From Planctomycetota bacterium (GTDB taxonomy: Bacteria; Planctomycetota; UBA1135; GCA-002686595): a stretch of DNA of 64,000 nucleotides. Positions 23,927 to 32,537 of this stretch are shown one piece after another; positions within the stretch are counted from its first letter, which is position 1; every line of letters begins with the position of its first letter. Both the position numbers and the translations under genes were made by a program. The stretch lies in contig JABACD010000001.1 of NCBI GenBank assembly GCA_014237855.1, positions 1-64,000 on the forward strand. Reading direction: 5' to 3'. The notes below the pieces were generated by a model that saw only the letters and a list, made by a program, of their open reading frames with translations, was not told where the DNA came from and did no database searches.

Positions 23927-26674
23927 TCAGTCCCGGTGGGGCTGGAGCTCGAAGACCACGTCACCTGCCCCCGGATGAACGCCCACACGCGATGCAGGCT
24001 CAAAGCGACCCTCGAAGTCCATCACACGGAGGTCGTAGGGACCCTGATCGAGGTTCTTCAACGAGAAACGACCCTCGGCGTCGGGCTCCGCTATGCGCGA
24101 GACAATCGCCCGTGTCCTGGTGTTGGTGAACTGGATCCTGACTCCGGTAACAGGCTCACCGTACGGATCCAAGACTCGTCCGCTGACCTCATGAACGGTC
24201 GCTCGCGGTTGCAACTGCAGCTCGAGCCCAACAGCCCCTGGCATGACACCCTCGAGGCTCGTGGAGTTGTACGCCAGGCCTGGGTCGCGAGCGGTGATCA
24301 GGAAGGGCCCCTCTCCAAGGGGTACGAGCATGAACTCTCCTCTGGAGTCCACCTTGGTGCTCACCAACGCGATGGAGTCCAAAGGCCCCTTCAAGCTGAC
24401 CAGGGCAGCTTCTGGAGAAAGGCCGTCATGCAGACGAACGACTCCACGGATCGGCTCCGCAGGGCGTATCTCAAGGTCTTCGACTACATCTCCCACATGA
24501 AGCCGCAGAGGATGCCGAGCCAGGATGATCCTGGAGTCTCCGCTACCCACGTCACGGCCCTTGAGGATCAACTCGTAATCTCCAGGAGTCAGTCCCTTCA
24601 CGCTGAAGGTACCCCAAGGTGTCACCCCAACGACCCGGAGCACCTGCCTGTGCGCAGGATAATCACCCTCGATGATGATCCGCCTGACCTCGATGAGATC
24701 GGGCTCCTCTCGACTGAAGGCTCGATCCCTTACGAACCCGCGAACCGGAACCTCTTCGGCCAGGACAAGCTCTCCAATGTCAATCTCCTTGCCTACCTCG
24801 CCTGCCATCGAGACCCAAGTAAATGCCATCGGAGAGCCCTTGTCCTGGGCACCAATCGTGTACCCCCCGCGAGGATGCAGGCTGAATTCGAAGCCCCCGA
24901 GGTCGTCACTGATTGTCCGCCCTTCATGACGCTCTGCCTTCATGGGACTGCTCGAGAATCGCCCGCGAAAGCCAACTCTTATGCCACTGACTGGCACTCC
25001 CTGGGCATCGACGACCTGGCCTAGCACCCGAACTGGAGGCCGCAGCCGCACAACCAGATGGGGGTCATTGCCCATCGTGTCCATGCGGATGTATTCGGCA
25101 CCCGGAGCAAAGCCCTCCGCAATGACCACCACGCTCTCCAAGGTCGAGCTCATGGCGGCAAATCCGCCCAGGGTGAACCGCCCAAGATGATCACTCCTGG
25201 TGATTCGTCCGGAGGAGCTTATCTCTGCCCCGGCCAGGGGGCGGTCGGTCGCTGCGTCCATCACGATTCCAGCCAGCGTCACTGCCGCTGCCAGCCGGAG
25301 CTCTTGCTCATGGTACTCCTCATCCGGGGAAGCCACCCCAAGCACTTCAGAGCAAGCGTAGCCATCGTGGCTGACAAACACGCGAAATTCGCCCGGAGAG
25401 AGGTGATCAAGGCTCACCTCTCCAAGCTCATCCGTGACCGCAGCGACTGACCAAGCATTCGGTATTCCAAGTTCCTCGACACTCTCCAGATCAACCTGCA
25501 CTCCGGGGAGGGGGCGCCCATCGCTGTCTGCCAGGACCCTGACCGTTAGCTCGACCCCAGCCTCCAGCACCAGGTCCGATCGCTCGCCAGCGAAGGCCAA
25601 GCTGGTCTCTCCAACGGCGAAGCCCGGATGCGAAGCCCGGATCAGGAACGGCTCGTCCTTCGAAACCTCGAGACGATAGAAGCCTCCAGAATCAGTTGTC
25701 CCTCTGAGGCCCGGATGCACCGTCGACGAGATTTCGAGGATTTGAGGCGCACTGGGCCCGGCGCTGATAGCCAGCACCTCTGCGCCCTCGATCGGGTGCC
25801 CTGCCGGATCGGTCAGCTGGCCACTGATCCAATCACCATCACTTTCCAGGTGAGAGCCCTGCAGCGCCATGGCAGACGCCCCCCGGACACTCACGCGCTG
25901 ACCATCAGGATCAACATGATGAACATCACTGCCCCGTGCTGACTCGAGAGCTCCAGTCTCCAGAACCAGGACATTGGTGTCCTTCCCCCCTCCTGGTGAG
26001 AACTTCTCCCACAGCATCCAAGATCCAACGAGGCCAACCGTGATCGCCAGGCCCAGCTTCAGCATCAGGGTTGCCGACAGATTTGCGATACCGAGCCCCT
26101 CCTGGGCCGGAGCGATCATGGCGCCCCGGGGGGGCAGGGCCAAGGGCAGGATCGCGTGCACCCAGTCGCGACCCTCCTCCTTGAACTCCGACTCGAGACG
26201 CACACGAAGCAATTCGAGGCCGCGCTTCAGCCGAACACGAACTGTGGAGGCTGGAATATCCAGCTTGTTGGCAATCTGTGTCGGCGTGAGTTCCTCGAAG
26301 TATCGAAGAATGATCGTCGAGCGGTAGTGCTCTGCAAGCTCGAGAACTGCCTTGGAGAGGACCCTCTGAGTCTCTACCAGCTCGACCATTTCTCCGGCCG
26401 ATGGTAGAGCTTCAAGGAGAGCGCTTTTCCTCTCCCGATACGCAAGCCGGCTCTCCCTCCTACCGATCTGGCGGGCAACATTTCTGGCCACAGCAGCCAG
26501 CCAGTTGCGGAGCCCCTCACGGGGCCTATCCCCCCATTCCATCGCAGCTATCAGCGTGGCCTGCACCACGTCATCCGCCGTATTTGCGTCCTTGACGAGC
26601 TGTCTGGCCAGAGCCCTCAACCAGAGGGTCTGCTCCAGCAGGTCTGTGGGCATTTCGACGGCTCTTTGATCCAT
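23927..26674 (-). CDS. Membrane-anchored ECF sigma factor fused to carboxypeptidase-regulatory-like domains
   Basis: 915 residues, about five times a normal ECF sigma factor. Residues 1-165 contain sigma region 2 (about 12-75, LVKDANTADDVVQATLIAAM and LRNWLAAVARNVAR) and region 4 (about 105-160, with helix-turn-helix LTPTQIANKLDIPASTVRVR). One membrane helix lies at 203-222 (LMLKLGLAITVGLVGSWMLW). After it, about 690 residues hold at least five beta-sandwich modules with the CarboxypepD_reg signature (GQLTDPAGHPIEGAEV, GIVMDAATDRPLAGAEI, GQVVDAQGVPVSGIRV, GRVLDPYGEPVTGVRI). Topology predicts an inside sigma part and outside sensor part. No anti-sigma factor gene is adjacent. First gene of an operon with a HEAT lipoprotein and SGNH hydrolase. 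Confidence 0.9.
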   Translation of the reverse strand: MDQRAVEMPTDLLEQTLWLRALARQLVKDANTADDVVQATLIAAMEWGDRPREGLRNWLAAVARNVARQIGRRESRLAYRERKSALLEALPSAGEMVELVETQRVLSKAVLELAEHYRSTIILRYFEELTPTQIANKLDIPASTVRVRLKRGLELLRVRLESEFKEEGRDWVHAILPLALPPRGAMIAPAQEGLGIANLSATLMLKLGLAITVGLVGSWMLWEKFSPGGGKDTNVLVLETGALESARGSDVHHVDPDGQRVSVRGASAMALQGSHLESDGDWISGQLTDPAGHPIEGAEVLAISAGPSAPQILEISSTVHPGLRGTTDSGGFYRLEVSKDEPFLIRASHPGFAVGETSLAFAGERSDLVLEAGVELTVRVLADSDGRPLPGVQVDLESVEELGIPNAWSVAAVTDELGEVSLDHLSPGEFRVFVSHDGYACSEVLGVASPDEEYHEQELRLAAAVTLAGIVMDAATDRPLAGAEISSSGRITRSDHLGRFTLGGFAAMSSTLESVVVIAEGFAPGAEYIRMDTMGNDPHLVVRLRPPVRVLGQVVDAQGVPVSGIRVGFRGRFSSSPMKAERHEGRTISDDLGGFEFSLHPRGGYTIGAQDKGSPMAFTWVSMAGEVGKEIDIGELVLAEEVPVRGFVRDRAFSREEPDLIEVRRIIIEGDYPAHRQVLRVVGVTPWGTFSVKGLTPGDYELILKGRDVGSGDSRIILARHPLRLHVGDVVEDLEIRPAEPIRGVVRLHDGLSPEAALVSLKGPLDSIALVSTKVDSRGEFMLVPLGEGPFLITARDPGLAYNSTSLEGVMPGAVGLELQLQPRATVHEVSGRVLDPYGEPVTGVRIQFTNTRTRAIVSRIAEPDAEGRFSLKNLDQGPYDLRVMDFEGRFEPASRVGVHPGAGDVVFELQPHRD

Positions 26675-26854
26675 GACATTGGGTACGACACCCTGAGATT
26701 GCCCCTAAACGGCCTGGCGTTTCGCAATTTGCGAGGAATTCCCGACCAGGGCTCCAGGAATACCATTCCGAGGCTGCTGCTCTCCCCTGAAGATCGCATC
26801 CCCTGGATCCCCGGGCCTGGGCGAAACCTCCGCTGCAGAACAGGCCCACTCCGC

Positions 26855-26883
26855 TGGTCGCCGCGACCATGGGTAATTAGACT
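26855..26883 (+). promoter_or_regulatory. Operator-like palindrome beside a -10-like element
   Basis: A perfect 7-1-7 palindrome TGGTCGC-C-GCGACCA (26855-26869) precedes TAGACT (26878-26883) in the divergent region between the sigma factor gene and the AtuA-type operon, about 39 bases before the AtuA start at 26922. The position suits a regulator binding over a promoter. Sequence symmetry only; no known regulator matched. Confidence 0.4.
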
Positions 26884-26921
26884 GCCCCAACTTGTCACCT
26901 TCTCCTTCTCGATAATCCCGA

Positions 26922-28307
26922 ATGACCCCCAAAGAAGCGGCCAACAAGAAGGTCCTGATCGCCAACGGACAGGGTTTCTGGGGCGACTCCATCCTGGGCC
27001 CCGTACGCCTGGTGAACGAGGGCCCCCTGGACTACCTGACCCTCGACTATCTGGCTGAGGTCACCATGAGCATCATGCAGAAGCTCAAGACCCGCAGGCC
27101 GGAGATGGGCTATGCCACGGACTTCGTAAAGCTCATTGATCGCGTCCTGCCGCAGCTGGTCGAGAAGAACATCAAGGTCGTAGCCAACGCAGGTGGTGTC
27201 AACCCGCACGCCTGCAAGGACGCCGTGATGGAGATCATCAGCAAGCACGGATACTCGGGTATCAAGGTCGCTGTAGTGGAGGGCGACGACATCCTGGAGG
27301 GACTTGACGACCTCATGAGCAAGGGCGAAGAGTTCAAGAACATGGACACGGGCGCCCCTCTCTCCACTGTCCGTGACTCGGTCACGAGTGCGAATGTGTA
27401 CCTGGGCGCCTTCCCGATCGCGGAGGCTCTCGACCAAGGCGCCCAGATCGTGATCACAGGACGAGGCACGGACCCCGGGCTGGTCATTGGCCCCCTGATC
27501 CACGAGTTCGGCTGGACCAAGGAGGACTACGACAAGATCGCCGCAGGCACCGTGGCGGGACACATCGTCGAGTGCGGCGCTCAGTGCACAGGCGGCAACT
27601 ACACCGATTGGCGGGAGGTCCCGGACATGGCCCGCATTGGCTACCCGATTATCGAGGCGAGTGACGACGGGACGTTTGTCGTCACGAAGCATGAGAAGAC
27701 TGGCGGACTGGTCACGATCCCCTCCGTTGCTCATCAGCTCGCATACGAGATGGGTGACCCTGCGAATTACATCACGCCTGATGGCATCGCTGACTTCACG
27801 AGCTTCTCCATGGAAGAAGAAGGGCCGAATCGAGTCCGTGTAAGCGGGGTCAAAGGCGCCCCCCCCACCCCCACCTACAAGGTCTCGATGAGTTACCACG
27901 ACGGCTGGAAGGCTCTCGGGCAGCTCACGGTCTCGGGTCCCGATGCGCTGGCCAAGGCCCAGCTCTGCGCCAAGATCGTCTGGCAGCGCCTCGCGCTGGA
28001 CGGTTATGAGTACACCCCCGAGGAACGCATGGTCGAGTTCGTTGGAGCCAATGTATGCCACGATGGCATCGCCATTCCGGGTGCGCAGGAGCCCAGCGAG
28101 GTCGTGCTACGCATGGGCGTCAAGGGGCCCGATCGCGCGAAGGTTGATCGATTTGGTCCGGAGCTCGTCCCCCTGGTAACCAGCGGCCCTCCCGGAGTCA
28201 CCGGTTTCGCCGGGGGCCGACCAAAGGCCACAGAGATTATTGGCTACTGGCCAGCGCTCCTCCGCAAGGACCTGGTCAAGACACACGTCACCGTTTTCAC
28301 CTCCTGA
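26922..28307 (+). CDS. AtuA-type (DUF1446) acyl-CoA/terpene-catabolism protein, large domain
   Basis: 461 residues matching the DUF1446 core of AtuA-type proteins: KVLIANGQGFWGDS at the start, VVANAGGVNPHACKDAV, QIVITGRGTDPGLVIGPLIHEFGW and HIVECGAQCTGGNYTDW. AtuA is needed for acyclic terpene (citronellol/geraniol) degradation in Pseudomonas, though its reaction is not defined, and homologues occur in many bacteria with other acyl-CoA genes. In many AtuA proteins a C-terminal domain is fused; here that part is the next gene. Start without clear Shine-Dalgarno. A palindrome and -10-like element lie upstream. Operon leader. Confidence 0.85.
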   Translation: MTPKEAANKKVLIANGQGFWGDSILGPVRLVNEGPLDYLTLDYLAEVTMSIMQKLKTRRPEMGYATDFVKLIDRVLPQLVEKNIKVVANAGGVNPHACKDAVMEIISKHGYSGIKVAVVEGDDILEGLDDLMSKGEEFKNMDTGAPLSTVRDSVTSANVYLGAFPIAEALDQGAQIVITGRGTDPGLVIGPLIHEFGWTKEDYDKIAAGTVAGHIVECGAQCTGGNYTDWREVPDMARIGYPIIEASDDGTFVVTKHEKTGGLVTIPSVAHQLAYEMGDPANYITPDGIADFTSFSMEEEGPNRVRVSGVKGAPPTPTYKVSMSYHDGWKALGQLTVSGPDALAKAQLCAKIVWQRLALDGYEYTPEERMVEFVGANVCHDGIAIPGAQEPSEVVLRMGVKGPDRAKVDRFGPELVPLVTSGPPGVTGFAGGRPKATEIIGYWPALLRKDLVKTHVTVFTS

Positions 28308-28319
28308 GAAACGCCACTC

Positions 28320-28679
28320 ATGCCCCAAGTCCCGCTCTCCTCGATTGCCTTCGCTCGTTCCGGCGACAAGGGTGAAGGCTCCAACATTGGCATCATCGCC
28401 CGCAGCGAGCAGGCCTACGTCTTTCTCAAGCAGACGCTTACTCCAGATGTCGTGCGCAGCCACATGAGTTCGATCAACCCTGGCGGCGTGAAGCGCTATA
28501 CCGCAGACAACATGCGAGTTCTCAATTTTCTACTGGCAGACAGCCTGGGTGGCGGAGGATCGGCTTCTCTAAAGACCGACGCACAGGGCAAGACTCACGG
28601 CCTGGGGCTGCTCCGGCTGGAGCTAAAGGTTCCTCAGGAGATCATCGACTCAATATCGGGCGGCCCCGGGAAGGTCTAA
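28320..28679 (+). CDS. AtuA-like C-terminal ferredoxin-fold protein (separate small subunit)
   Basis: 119 residues corresponding to the C-terminal AtuA-like domain. The conserved start [20 protein letters not shown] and the later [20 protein letters not shown] are typical. It follows the large DUF1446 gene by 12 bases and precedes phosphate acetyltransferase by four, so the three are almost certainly one transcript. It presumably forms a complex with the large subunit in the cytoplasm. The exact reaction remains unknown. Confidence 0.85.
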   Translation: MPQVPLSSIAFARSGDKGEGSNIGIIARSEQAYVFLKQTLTPDVVRSHMSSINPGGVKRYTADNMRVLNFLLADSLGGGGSASLKTDAQGKTHGLGLLRLELKVPQEIIDSISGGPGKV

Positions 28680-28683
28680 GAAC

Positions 28684-29634
28684 ATGAACCTGATTCTGGA
28701 ACTCGAGGAGAAGGCGCTACGGCTGGGGCGACGGATCGTTCTGCCCGAGTCGCAAGATCCACGTGTCTGCCAGGCCGCAGCTACCTTGCAATCCAGGGGC
28801 TTGTGTCAGCCGATTCTCATCGACGGAGGGCAGATGGCCTCGGTCCCTGATGGTGTGGAGATCCTACGACCCTCCAGCGACTCGCGCCTGGATCGCTTCG
28901 CTCAGGAGCTCCACGAGCTGCGTGCGCACAAGGGAATGACGGCCGAACAGGCCCGACAGCTCGTCCTCGACCCGCTGTTCTTCGCAGCCTTCTTGCTGCG
29001 TTCGGGTGACTGTCACGGTGCCGTCGCAGGGAGTGAGGCAGCCACGGCCAATGTCCTGCGCCCTGCAATCCAGGTCGTCGGCCTCGCTCGGGAAATCAAC
29101 ACGGTCTCGTCTTGTTTCTTGATGATCTTGGAGGATCGGTCCCTGACCTACGCCGACTGCGGCGTGGTCCCCGAGCCCAGCTCGGAACAGCTTGCCGACA
29201 TCGCCCTTGCTTCTGCGGAGAGCCACCGGCGACTGACAGGACAGACCCCGAGAGTTGCGCTGCTCTCGTTCTCCACAAAGGGCTCAGCCAAGCACGAGAG
29301 GGTGGACAAGGTCATCCGGGCTGGTGAAATTCTCGCGAAGCGCGCACCGGGGCTGTGCTGCGATGCAGAGCTGCAAGTTGACGCCGCCATAGACCCGGGC
29401 GTTGCTGACAGGAAAGCTCCACGCTCTCCCCTCGCTGGCCGCGCAAACGTCCTCGTATTTCCCGACCTGGACTCGGGAAACATCGCCTACAAGCTGACAC
29501 AACGTCTCGCCAGGGCAACCGCTCTTGGACCCTTGGTCCAAGGCCTCGATAAACCGTACATGGATCTCAGTCGCGGCTGCAGTGTGACTGACATCGTGCA
29601 CGTGGCAGCAATCGCCTCCGTGCTCTCCGACTGA
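28684..29634 (+). CDS. pta: Phosphate acetyl/butyryltransferase-family protein (probable phosphotransacetylase)
   Basis: 316 residues, the short single-domain Pta form. It interconverts acetyl-CoA plus phosphate with acetyl phosphate plus CoA. Landmarks: [18 protein letters not shown] at the start, [59 protein letters not shown] and [18 protein letters not shown]. No acetate kinase is nearby. Position behind the AtuA-type pair suggests it handles the acyl-CoA product of that pathway, perhaps yielding acyl phosphate; a short-chain acyl specificity other than acetyl is possible. Confidence 0.9.
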   Translation: MNLILELEEKALRLGRRIVLPESQDPRVCQAAATLQSRGLCQPILIDGGQMASVPDGVEILRPSSDSRLDRFAQELHELRAHKGMTAEQARQLVLDPLFFAAFLLRSGDCHGAVAGSEAATANVLRPAIQVVGLAREINTVSSCFLMILEDRSLTYADCGVVPEPSSEQLADIALASAESHRRLTGQTPRVALLSFSTKGSAKHERVDKVIRAGEILAKRAPGLCCDAELQVDAAIDPGVADRKAPRSPLAGRANVLVFPDLDSGNIAYKLTQRLARATALGPLVQGLDKPYMDLSRGCSVTDIVHVAAIASVLSD

Positions 29635-29647
29635 TCTACTTACCGCA

Positions 29648-30079
29648 ATGAGACCGACACATCTCCTCATTTTATTCGCCATCTCGAACCTGACCAGCTG
29701 CGCCCTGATTGGTATCACTGACAAGGTCGAGGTAGATCACCCCCTGAGGATCCTCGAGGGAGGAATCGGTGTCCAAGAGATCGTCATGGGCCAGGGACCT
29801 CAGGTGGAGACGGGCCAGGAGATCTTGATCGACTACACCGGCTACCTCTCGGATGGAGAGGTGTTCGATTCAAGTCTGGAGCGTGGGGTCCCTCTTGAGT
29901 TCACGCTGGGCGAAGCACCACTCACGGGATGGAACGAGGGTATCCTTGGTATGCGAGCAGGTGGTCAGCGCCACGTCTCTCTCCCGCCTGAGCAGGCCTA
30001 TGGTGAGGCTGGCGTGGCAGGACTCATTCCGCCCAATGAGCCACTGGTCTTCGAGATCTGGCTGCTCGATATCAAATAA
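29648..30079 (+). CDS. FKBP-type peptidyl-prolyl isomerase lipoprotein
   Basis: 143 residues. The signal peptide ends in a lipobox (AISNLTSC, Cys18), so the protein is a membrane-attached lipoprotein. The mature part is a single FKBP domain: ILIDYTGYLSDGEVFDSS, LEFTLGEAPLTGWNEGILGM, GGQRHVSLPPEQAYGEAG, and IPPNEPLVFEIWLLDI at the end. It catalyses prolyl isomerisation for folding of exported proteins. It follows pta by 13 bases. Confidence 0.92.
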   Translation: MRPTHLLILFAISNLTSCALIGITDKVEVDHPLRILEGGIGVQEIVMGQGPQVETGQEILIDYTGYLSDGEVFDSSLERGVPLEFTLGEAPLTGWNEGILGMRAGGQRHVSLPPEQAYGEAGVAGLIPPNEPLVFEIWLLDIK

Positions 30080-30097
30080 GACGGAAGTTGAACGCCA

Positions 30098-30748
30098 ATG
30101 CTAATTCGCCACTTCATGTCCAGCACCGTCACGACCCTGATCGAGGACATGAGTCCTCGGGAGGCTTGGGCTGTGTTCGAACACACCGGTCTACGAAGAG
30201 CACCGGTCGTTGACGCCGAGGGAAACGTCATCGGCATCCTGACGGACCGCGACCTTGCTGAGGCCGTTCGATGGAATGTGTCTGACCTCGAGCACGAACA
30301 GCTCAAGAAAGGGCGGGCTCGCGTCAGCGACCTGCTCAACAGAGACCTGATCAGCGTGGACCCATCGGCACATCTTGACACAGCCGCACAGCTGATGCTC
30401 AAGCACAAGATTGGAGCTCTCCCTGTGATGGAAAAGGGGCGGCTCCGAGGGATCATCACCGAGAGCGATATCTTTCGCGTGTTCGTCCAGCTCAAGGCTG
30501 TAGCCGAAGGAACTCTCTTCAGTCTCCACTGGCCGCATGATAGTGGAATGCCGCCCGATCCTGCCCGGATTGCGATTGATTGCGGAGTTGAACTCCGCGA
30601 GCAGATCAGGCTGGAGAGTCCTGGCAAGGGCACGTTGGTCGATCTCCGTGTTGTCGGCGACGACCTTGAGAACTTCCGCCAACAGATCCTCAAGAGCGGC
30701 TACATCCTCATCTCGAGGCACGACACACTCAGGACTCGAGTCCACTAG
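30098..30748 (+). CDS. Tandem CBS-domain protein with ACT-like tail (AcuB-like)
   Basis: 216 residues. Two CBS motifs (about 7-57, FMSSTVTTLIEDMSPREAW; about 77-130, VSDLLNRDLISVDPSAHL) are followed by an ACT-like C-terminal region. The order matches AcuB-type proteins linked to acetoin/acetyl-CoA metabolism, in which CBS pairs bind adenosine nucleotides. Placement 18 bases after the FKBP gene and in the pta operon fits a nucleotide-sensing regulator of acyl-CoA use. The name AcuB is not certain, so no symbol is given. Confidence 0.85.
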   Translation: MLIRHFMSSTVTTLIEDMSPREAWAVFEHTGLRRAPVVDAEGNVIGILTDRDLAEAVRWNVSDLEHEQLKKGRARVSDLLNRDLISVDPSAHLDTAAQLMLKHKIGALPVMEKGRLRGIITESDIFRVFVQLKAVAEGTLFSLHWPHDSGMPPDPARIAIDCGVELREQIRLESPGKGTLVDLRVVGDDLENFRQQILKSGYILISRHDTLRTRVH

Positions 30749-30778
30749 CCCTCAAGCGCCGCCCGCTCCCCCGCACGT

Positions 30779-30850
30779 GGTTACCTTCCGCACAGGAAGG
30801 CCTCCATGGCCGACTGACCCTGCCAGGTCCGAGCCTACTGGAAGGTAACC
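30779..30850. terminator. Inverted repeat between convergent genes
   Basis: ggttaccttcc (30779-30789) and ggaaggtaacc (30840-30850) form an 11-bp inverted repeat with a 50-base loop, and an inner ccttcc/ggaagg hairpin lies within 30784-30800. It falls between the CBS gene and the convergent DNRLRE gene, extending over the latter's stop codon. A termination role is plausible but weak. Confidence 0.35.
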
Positions 30851-31917
30851 TGCAGACCGTCCGACAGGTCGAACTGAGCCCCACCTCCGGGCACATCACG
30901 GAACCACGCCTGGAAGTTCCAGGTCGAGCCTGGAGAGATCTGACCATTGGCAGGCAGCATCGTGAAGTCCAGGGCATCGCTGAGCAAGTTCCCAGAGGCG
31001 ATCTTGGGCTTGAGGCGTACGATCTGATTTGAGCCGTTGCCCACGCAGCGCAGGCCATTCCCAAACGGAGTACCAGCTCCTCCACCGGTCTGCCCCAGGG
31101 AATAGAAGAAGATCCCGACCGAGTTCGGTACAGGCGAAGCGAGCAGCGTGAAGCTGTTAGCAGCAACGGAGCAACTACCGCTCCTGGTGATCAAGGCTGC
31201 GGAGCCAGTCGAGTTCGCAGTCGAGGAACAGAAGTTCGAGTCAGTGCACGAGCCCGGGGTGTAGTCGACAACAAGCGTCGGACGCGTTGACACCTGCGAG
31301 TTCTCCCGGGAGTTGAAGCGCTTGGCTGTCTGAAATGGACCTTCATTGGCATGTTTGAGAACCCAACCGAAGTTGCCCCCTGGATTGTCCAGCATGTCCT
31401 GAACATCCCCCGCCAGTGCTCCCGAACTCCAGATGTAAGCCCCATCTCCTCCAACGGTTGTGGAGGCGCTCGATGATCCAGAGAAGTCCCCTCCGAAACT
31501 CGACCAGAAGACATCTGGGAATGAGCGATGGATCCAGGTCGCGTCTCCCGGCAAGGAGAGGGCTCCACCACCTTCTTCGCCGGATGCATCCGATCCAGCC
31601 TCCCCCCAGCTGTTCGTAGCACGGTGCAAGCGCAGGTTCTGGTTTCCTGCAATTGTCATCGACATACGCAATCGCAGGCTAACCGAGTTGATCGTCGAGC
31701 CCGCTGGGATGAGTCCGTCAACATCAAACTGCAAGAGCGCTCGACGAACTCTCCCGTTCTGCGTCACCCCGGAGAAGATGTAGTCTCCTGCGCCGTTCGA
31801 GGTAAGGCCGGTGGTCAGCTCATACATCGTATTGTCAGCCTCAGGAGTCAGTTCGATGACATCTGCAATCGAAGGCGTTGCGATGAGGAGCAGGGAAACA
31901 GCAGCGAGATAGTTCAT
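30835..31917 (-). CDS. Secreted DNRLRE-type beta-sandwich protein with shared C-terminal module
   Basis: 360 residues from the ATG at 31917, where a signal peptide begins (MNYLAAVSLLLIATPSIAD). Residues of about 20-215 follow the DNRLRE-type pattern of secreted matrix proteins: DVIELTPEADNTMYE, RRALLQFDVDGLIPAGSTIN, VSLRLRMSM, and a closing STRPTLVVDY. The rest is the C-terminal module shared with three other proteins here. Likely extracellular or surface structural role. A long hairpin lies about 130 bases upstream of the start, between this and the next minus-strand gene. Confidence 0.8.
   Translation of the reverse strand: MNYLAAVSLLLIATPSIADVIELTPEADNTMYELTTGLTSNGAGDYIFSGVTQNGRVRRALLQFDVDGLIPAGSTINSVSLRLRMSMTIAGNQNLRLHRATNSWGEAGSDASGEEGGGALSLPGDATWIHRSFPDVFWSSFGGDFSGSSSASTTVGGDGAYIWSSGALAGDVQDMLDNPGGNFGWVLKHANEGPFQTAKRFNSRENSQVSTRPTLVVDYTPGSCTDSNFCSSTANSTGSAALITRSGSCSVAANSFTLLASPVPNSVGIFFYSLGQTGGGAGTPFGNGLRCVGNGSNQIVRLKPKIASGNLLSDALDFTMLPANGQISPGSTWNFQAWFRDVPGGGAQFDLSDGLQVTFQ
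30838..31247 (-). other. Shared C-terminal module, copy 3 (in DNRLRE protein)
   Basis: About 137 residues opening CTDSNFCSSTANS and containing VAANSFTLLASPVPNSVGIF, FFYSLGQT, PFGNGLRCVG, STWNFQAWFRD and the ending FDLSDGLQVTF. Closely matches copies 1 and 4 in spacing and motif order. Confidence 0.8.
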
Positions 31918-32046
31918 TGGGAAGGGAAGAGAGCAGGAAAGTCTGGCGCTCTCCGGCGATTGATAGCTCTCCAAGGATCCTACGGGAAGCGGCCATGTGC
32001 CGACTTTTTTTGAGGTCATTGCCCAATAGGCCGCCCAGGTCACACA

Positions 32047-32081
32047 GAAGGGACGCGCCGCAGGATGCGGCACGTCCCTTC
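32047..32081. terminator. Long hairpin downstream of cysteine-rich lipoprotein gene
   Basis: Arms of 16 bases (32047-32062 and 32066-32081) pair with one C-A mismatch around a 3-base loop gga. It begins 48 bases past the stop of the minus-strand lipoprotein gene. No U-tract follows. Confidence 0.6.
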
Positions 32082-32128
32082 ACTAGCGTCAAATCCTCCC
32101 AAGTAGGATGGATTCTGTCTTCGAGGCT

Positions 32129-32380
32129 CTAGTTCTCGATGACTTTTCCGCTGACCGGGCAGGTCTCGGCAGTGCTGCACTCGGCCTTCTCTGCACTGCA
32201 CTCGGCCTTCTCGGCACTGCAATCCGCCTTCTCTGTACTGCACTCCGTGGCGCTCGCGCACTCTGTGCTGCAGGCCTCGGGGGCGTTTGCAGTAGCCGGA
32301 TCAGAGATCTGGTTGTTCTCGTTGTTCTTGCAGGAGACGGCCAAGCCGACGAGGGCGATGCCCAGGATAAGATTCTTCAT
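32129..32380 (-). CDS. Small lipoprotein with cysteine heptad repeats
   Basis: 83 residues from the ATG at 32380, chosen because it begins a signal peptide with lipobox (LVGLAVSC, Cys17). After a short Asn-rich linker the protein repeats a seven-residue unit CS(T/A)EKA(D/E), seen as CSTEKAD, CSAEKAE, CSAEKAE and CSTAET, within a run that also holds CSTECASATE. It ends CPVSGKVIEN. The regular cysteines seven residues apart on a helix-forming background would line one face of a helix, suggesting metal binding or disulfide cross-linking; this is inference. The DNA repeat has a 21-base period. Flanked by intergenic regions of 210 and 157 bases. Confidence 0.75.
   Translation of the reverse strand: MKNLILGIALVGLAVSCKNNENNQISDPATANAPEACSTECASATECSTEKADCSAEKAECSAEKAECSTAETCPVSGKVIEN
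32175..32237. repeat. Three 21-bp tandem repeats in cysteine-rich lipoprotein gene
   Basis: Units at 32175-32195, 32196-32216 and 32217-32237 on the plus strand follow ctgcactcggccttctc with small changes; a partial fourth unit begins at 32238. The period equals seven codons, so copy-number change would keep the frame. Confidence 0.85.
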
Positions 32381-32537
32381 GAGTCTGCTTTCCAAGTCTG
32401 GAAGGGTGTAACGCCGCAATTAGCGGCTATCTGGTTCTCGTTGTGCGATCCGCGACAGCCTGGGGCCAATCGCGGGGGAATAGACTATCGGGAGGATTGG
32501 TTCCCTTGTGACCCTTCCTTCTCCAAAATTATGGGGC

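Noticed and set aside
26895..28061. 388-codon open frame antisense to the AtuA-type gene
   Set aside because: It is a high-GC mirror frame of an obvious conserved gene, with no signal, motif or ribosome-binding site of its own.
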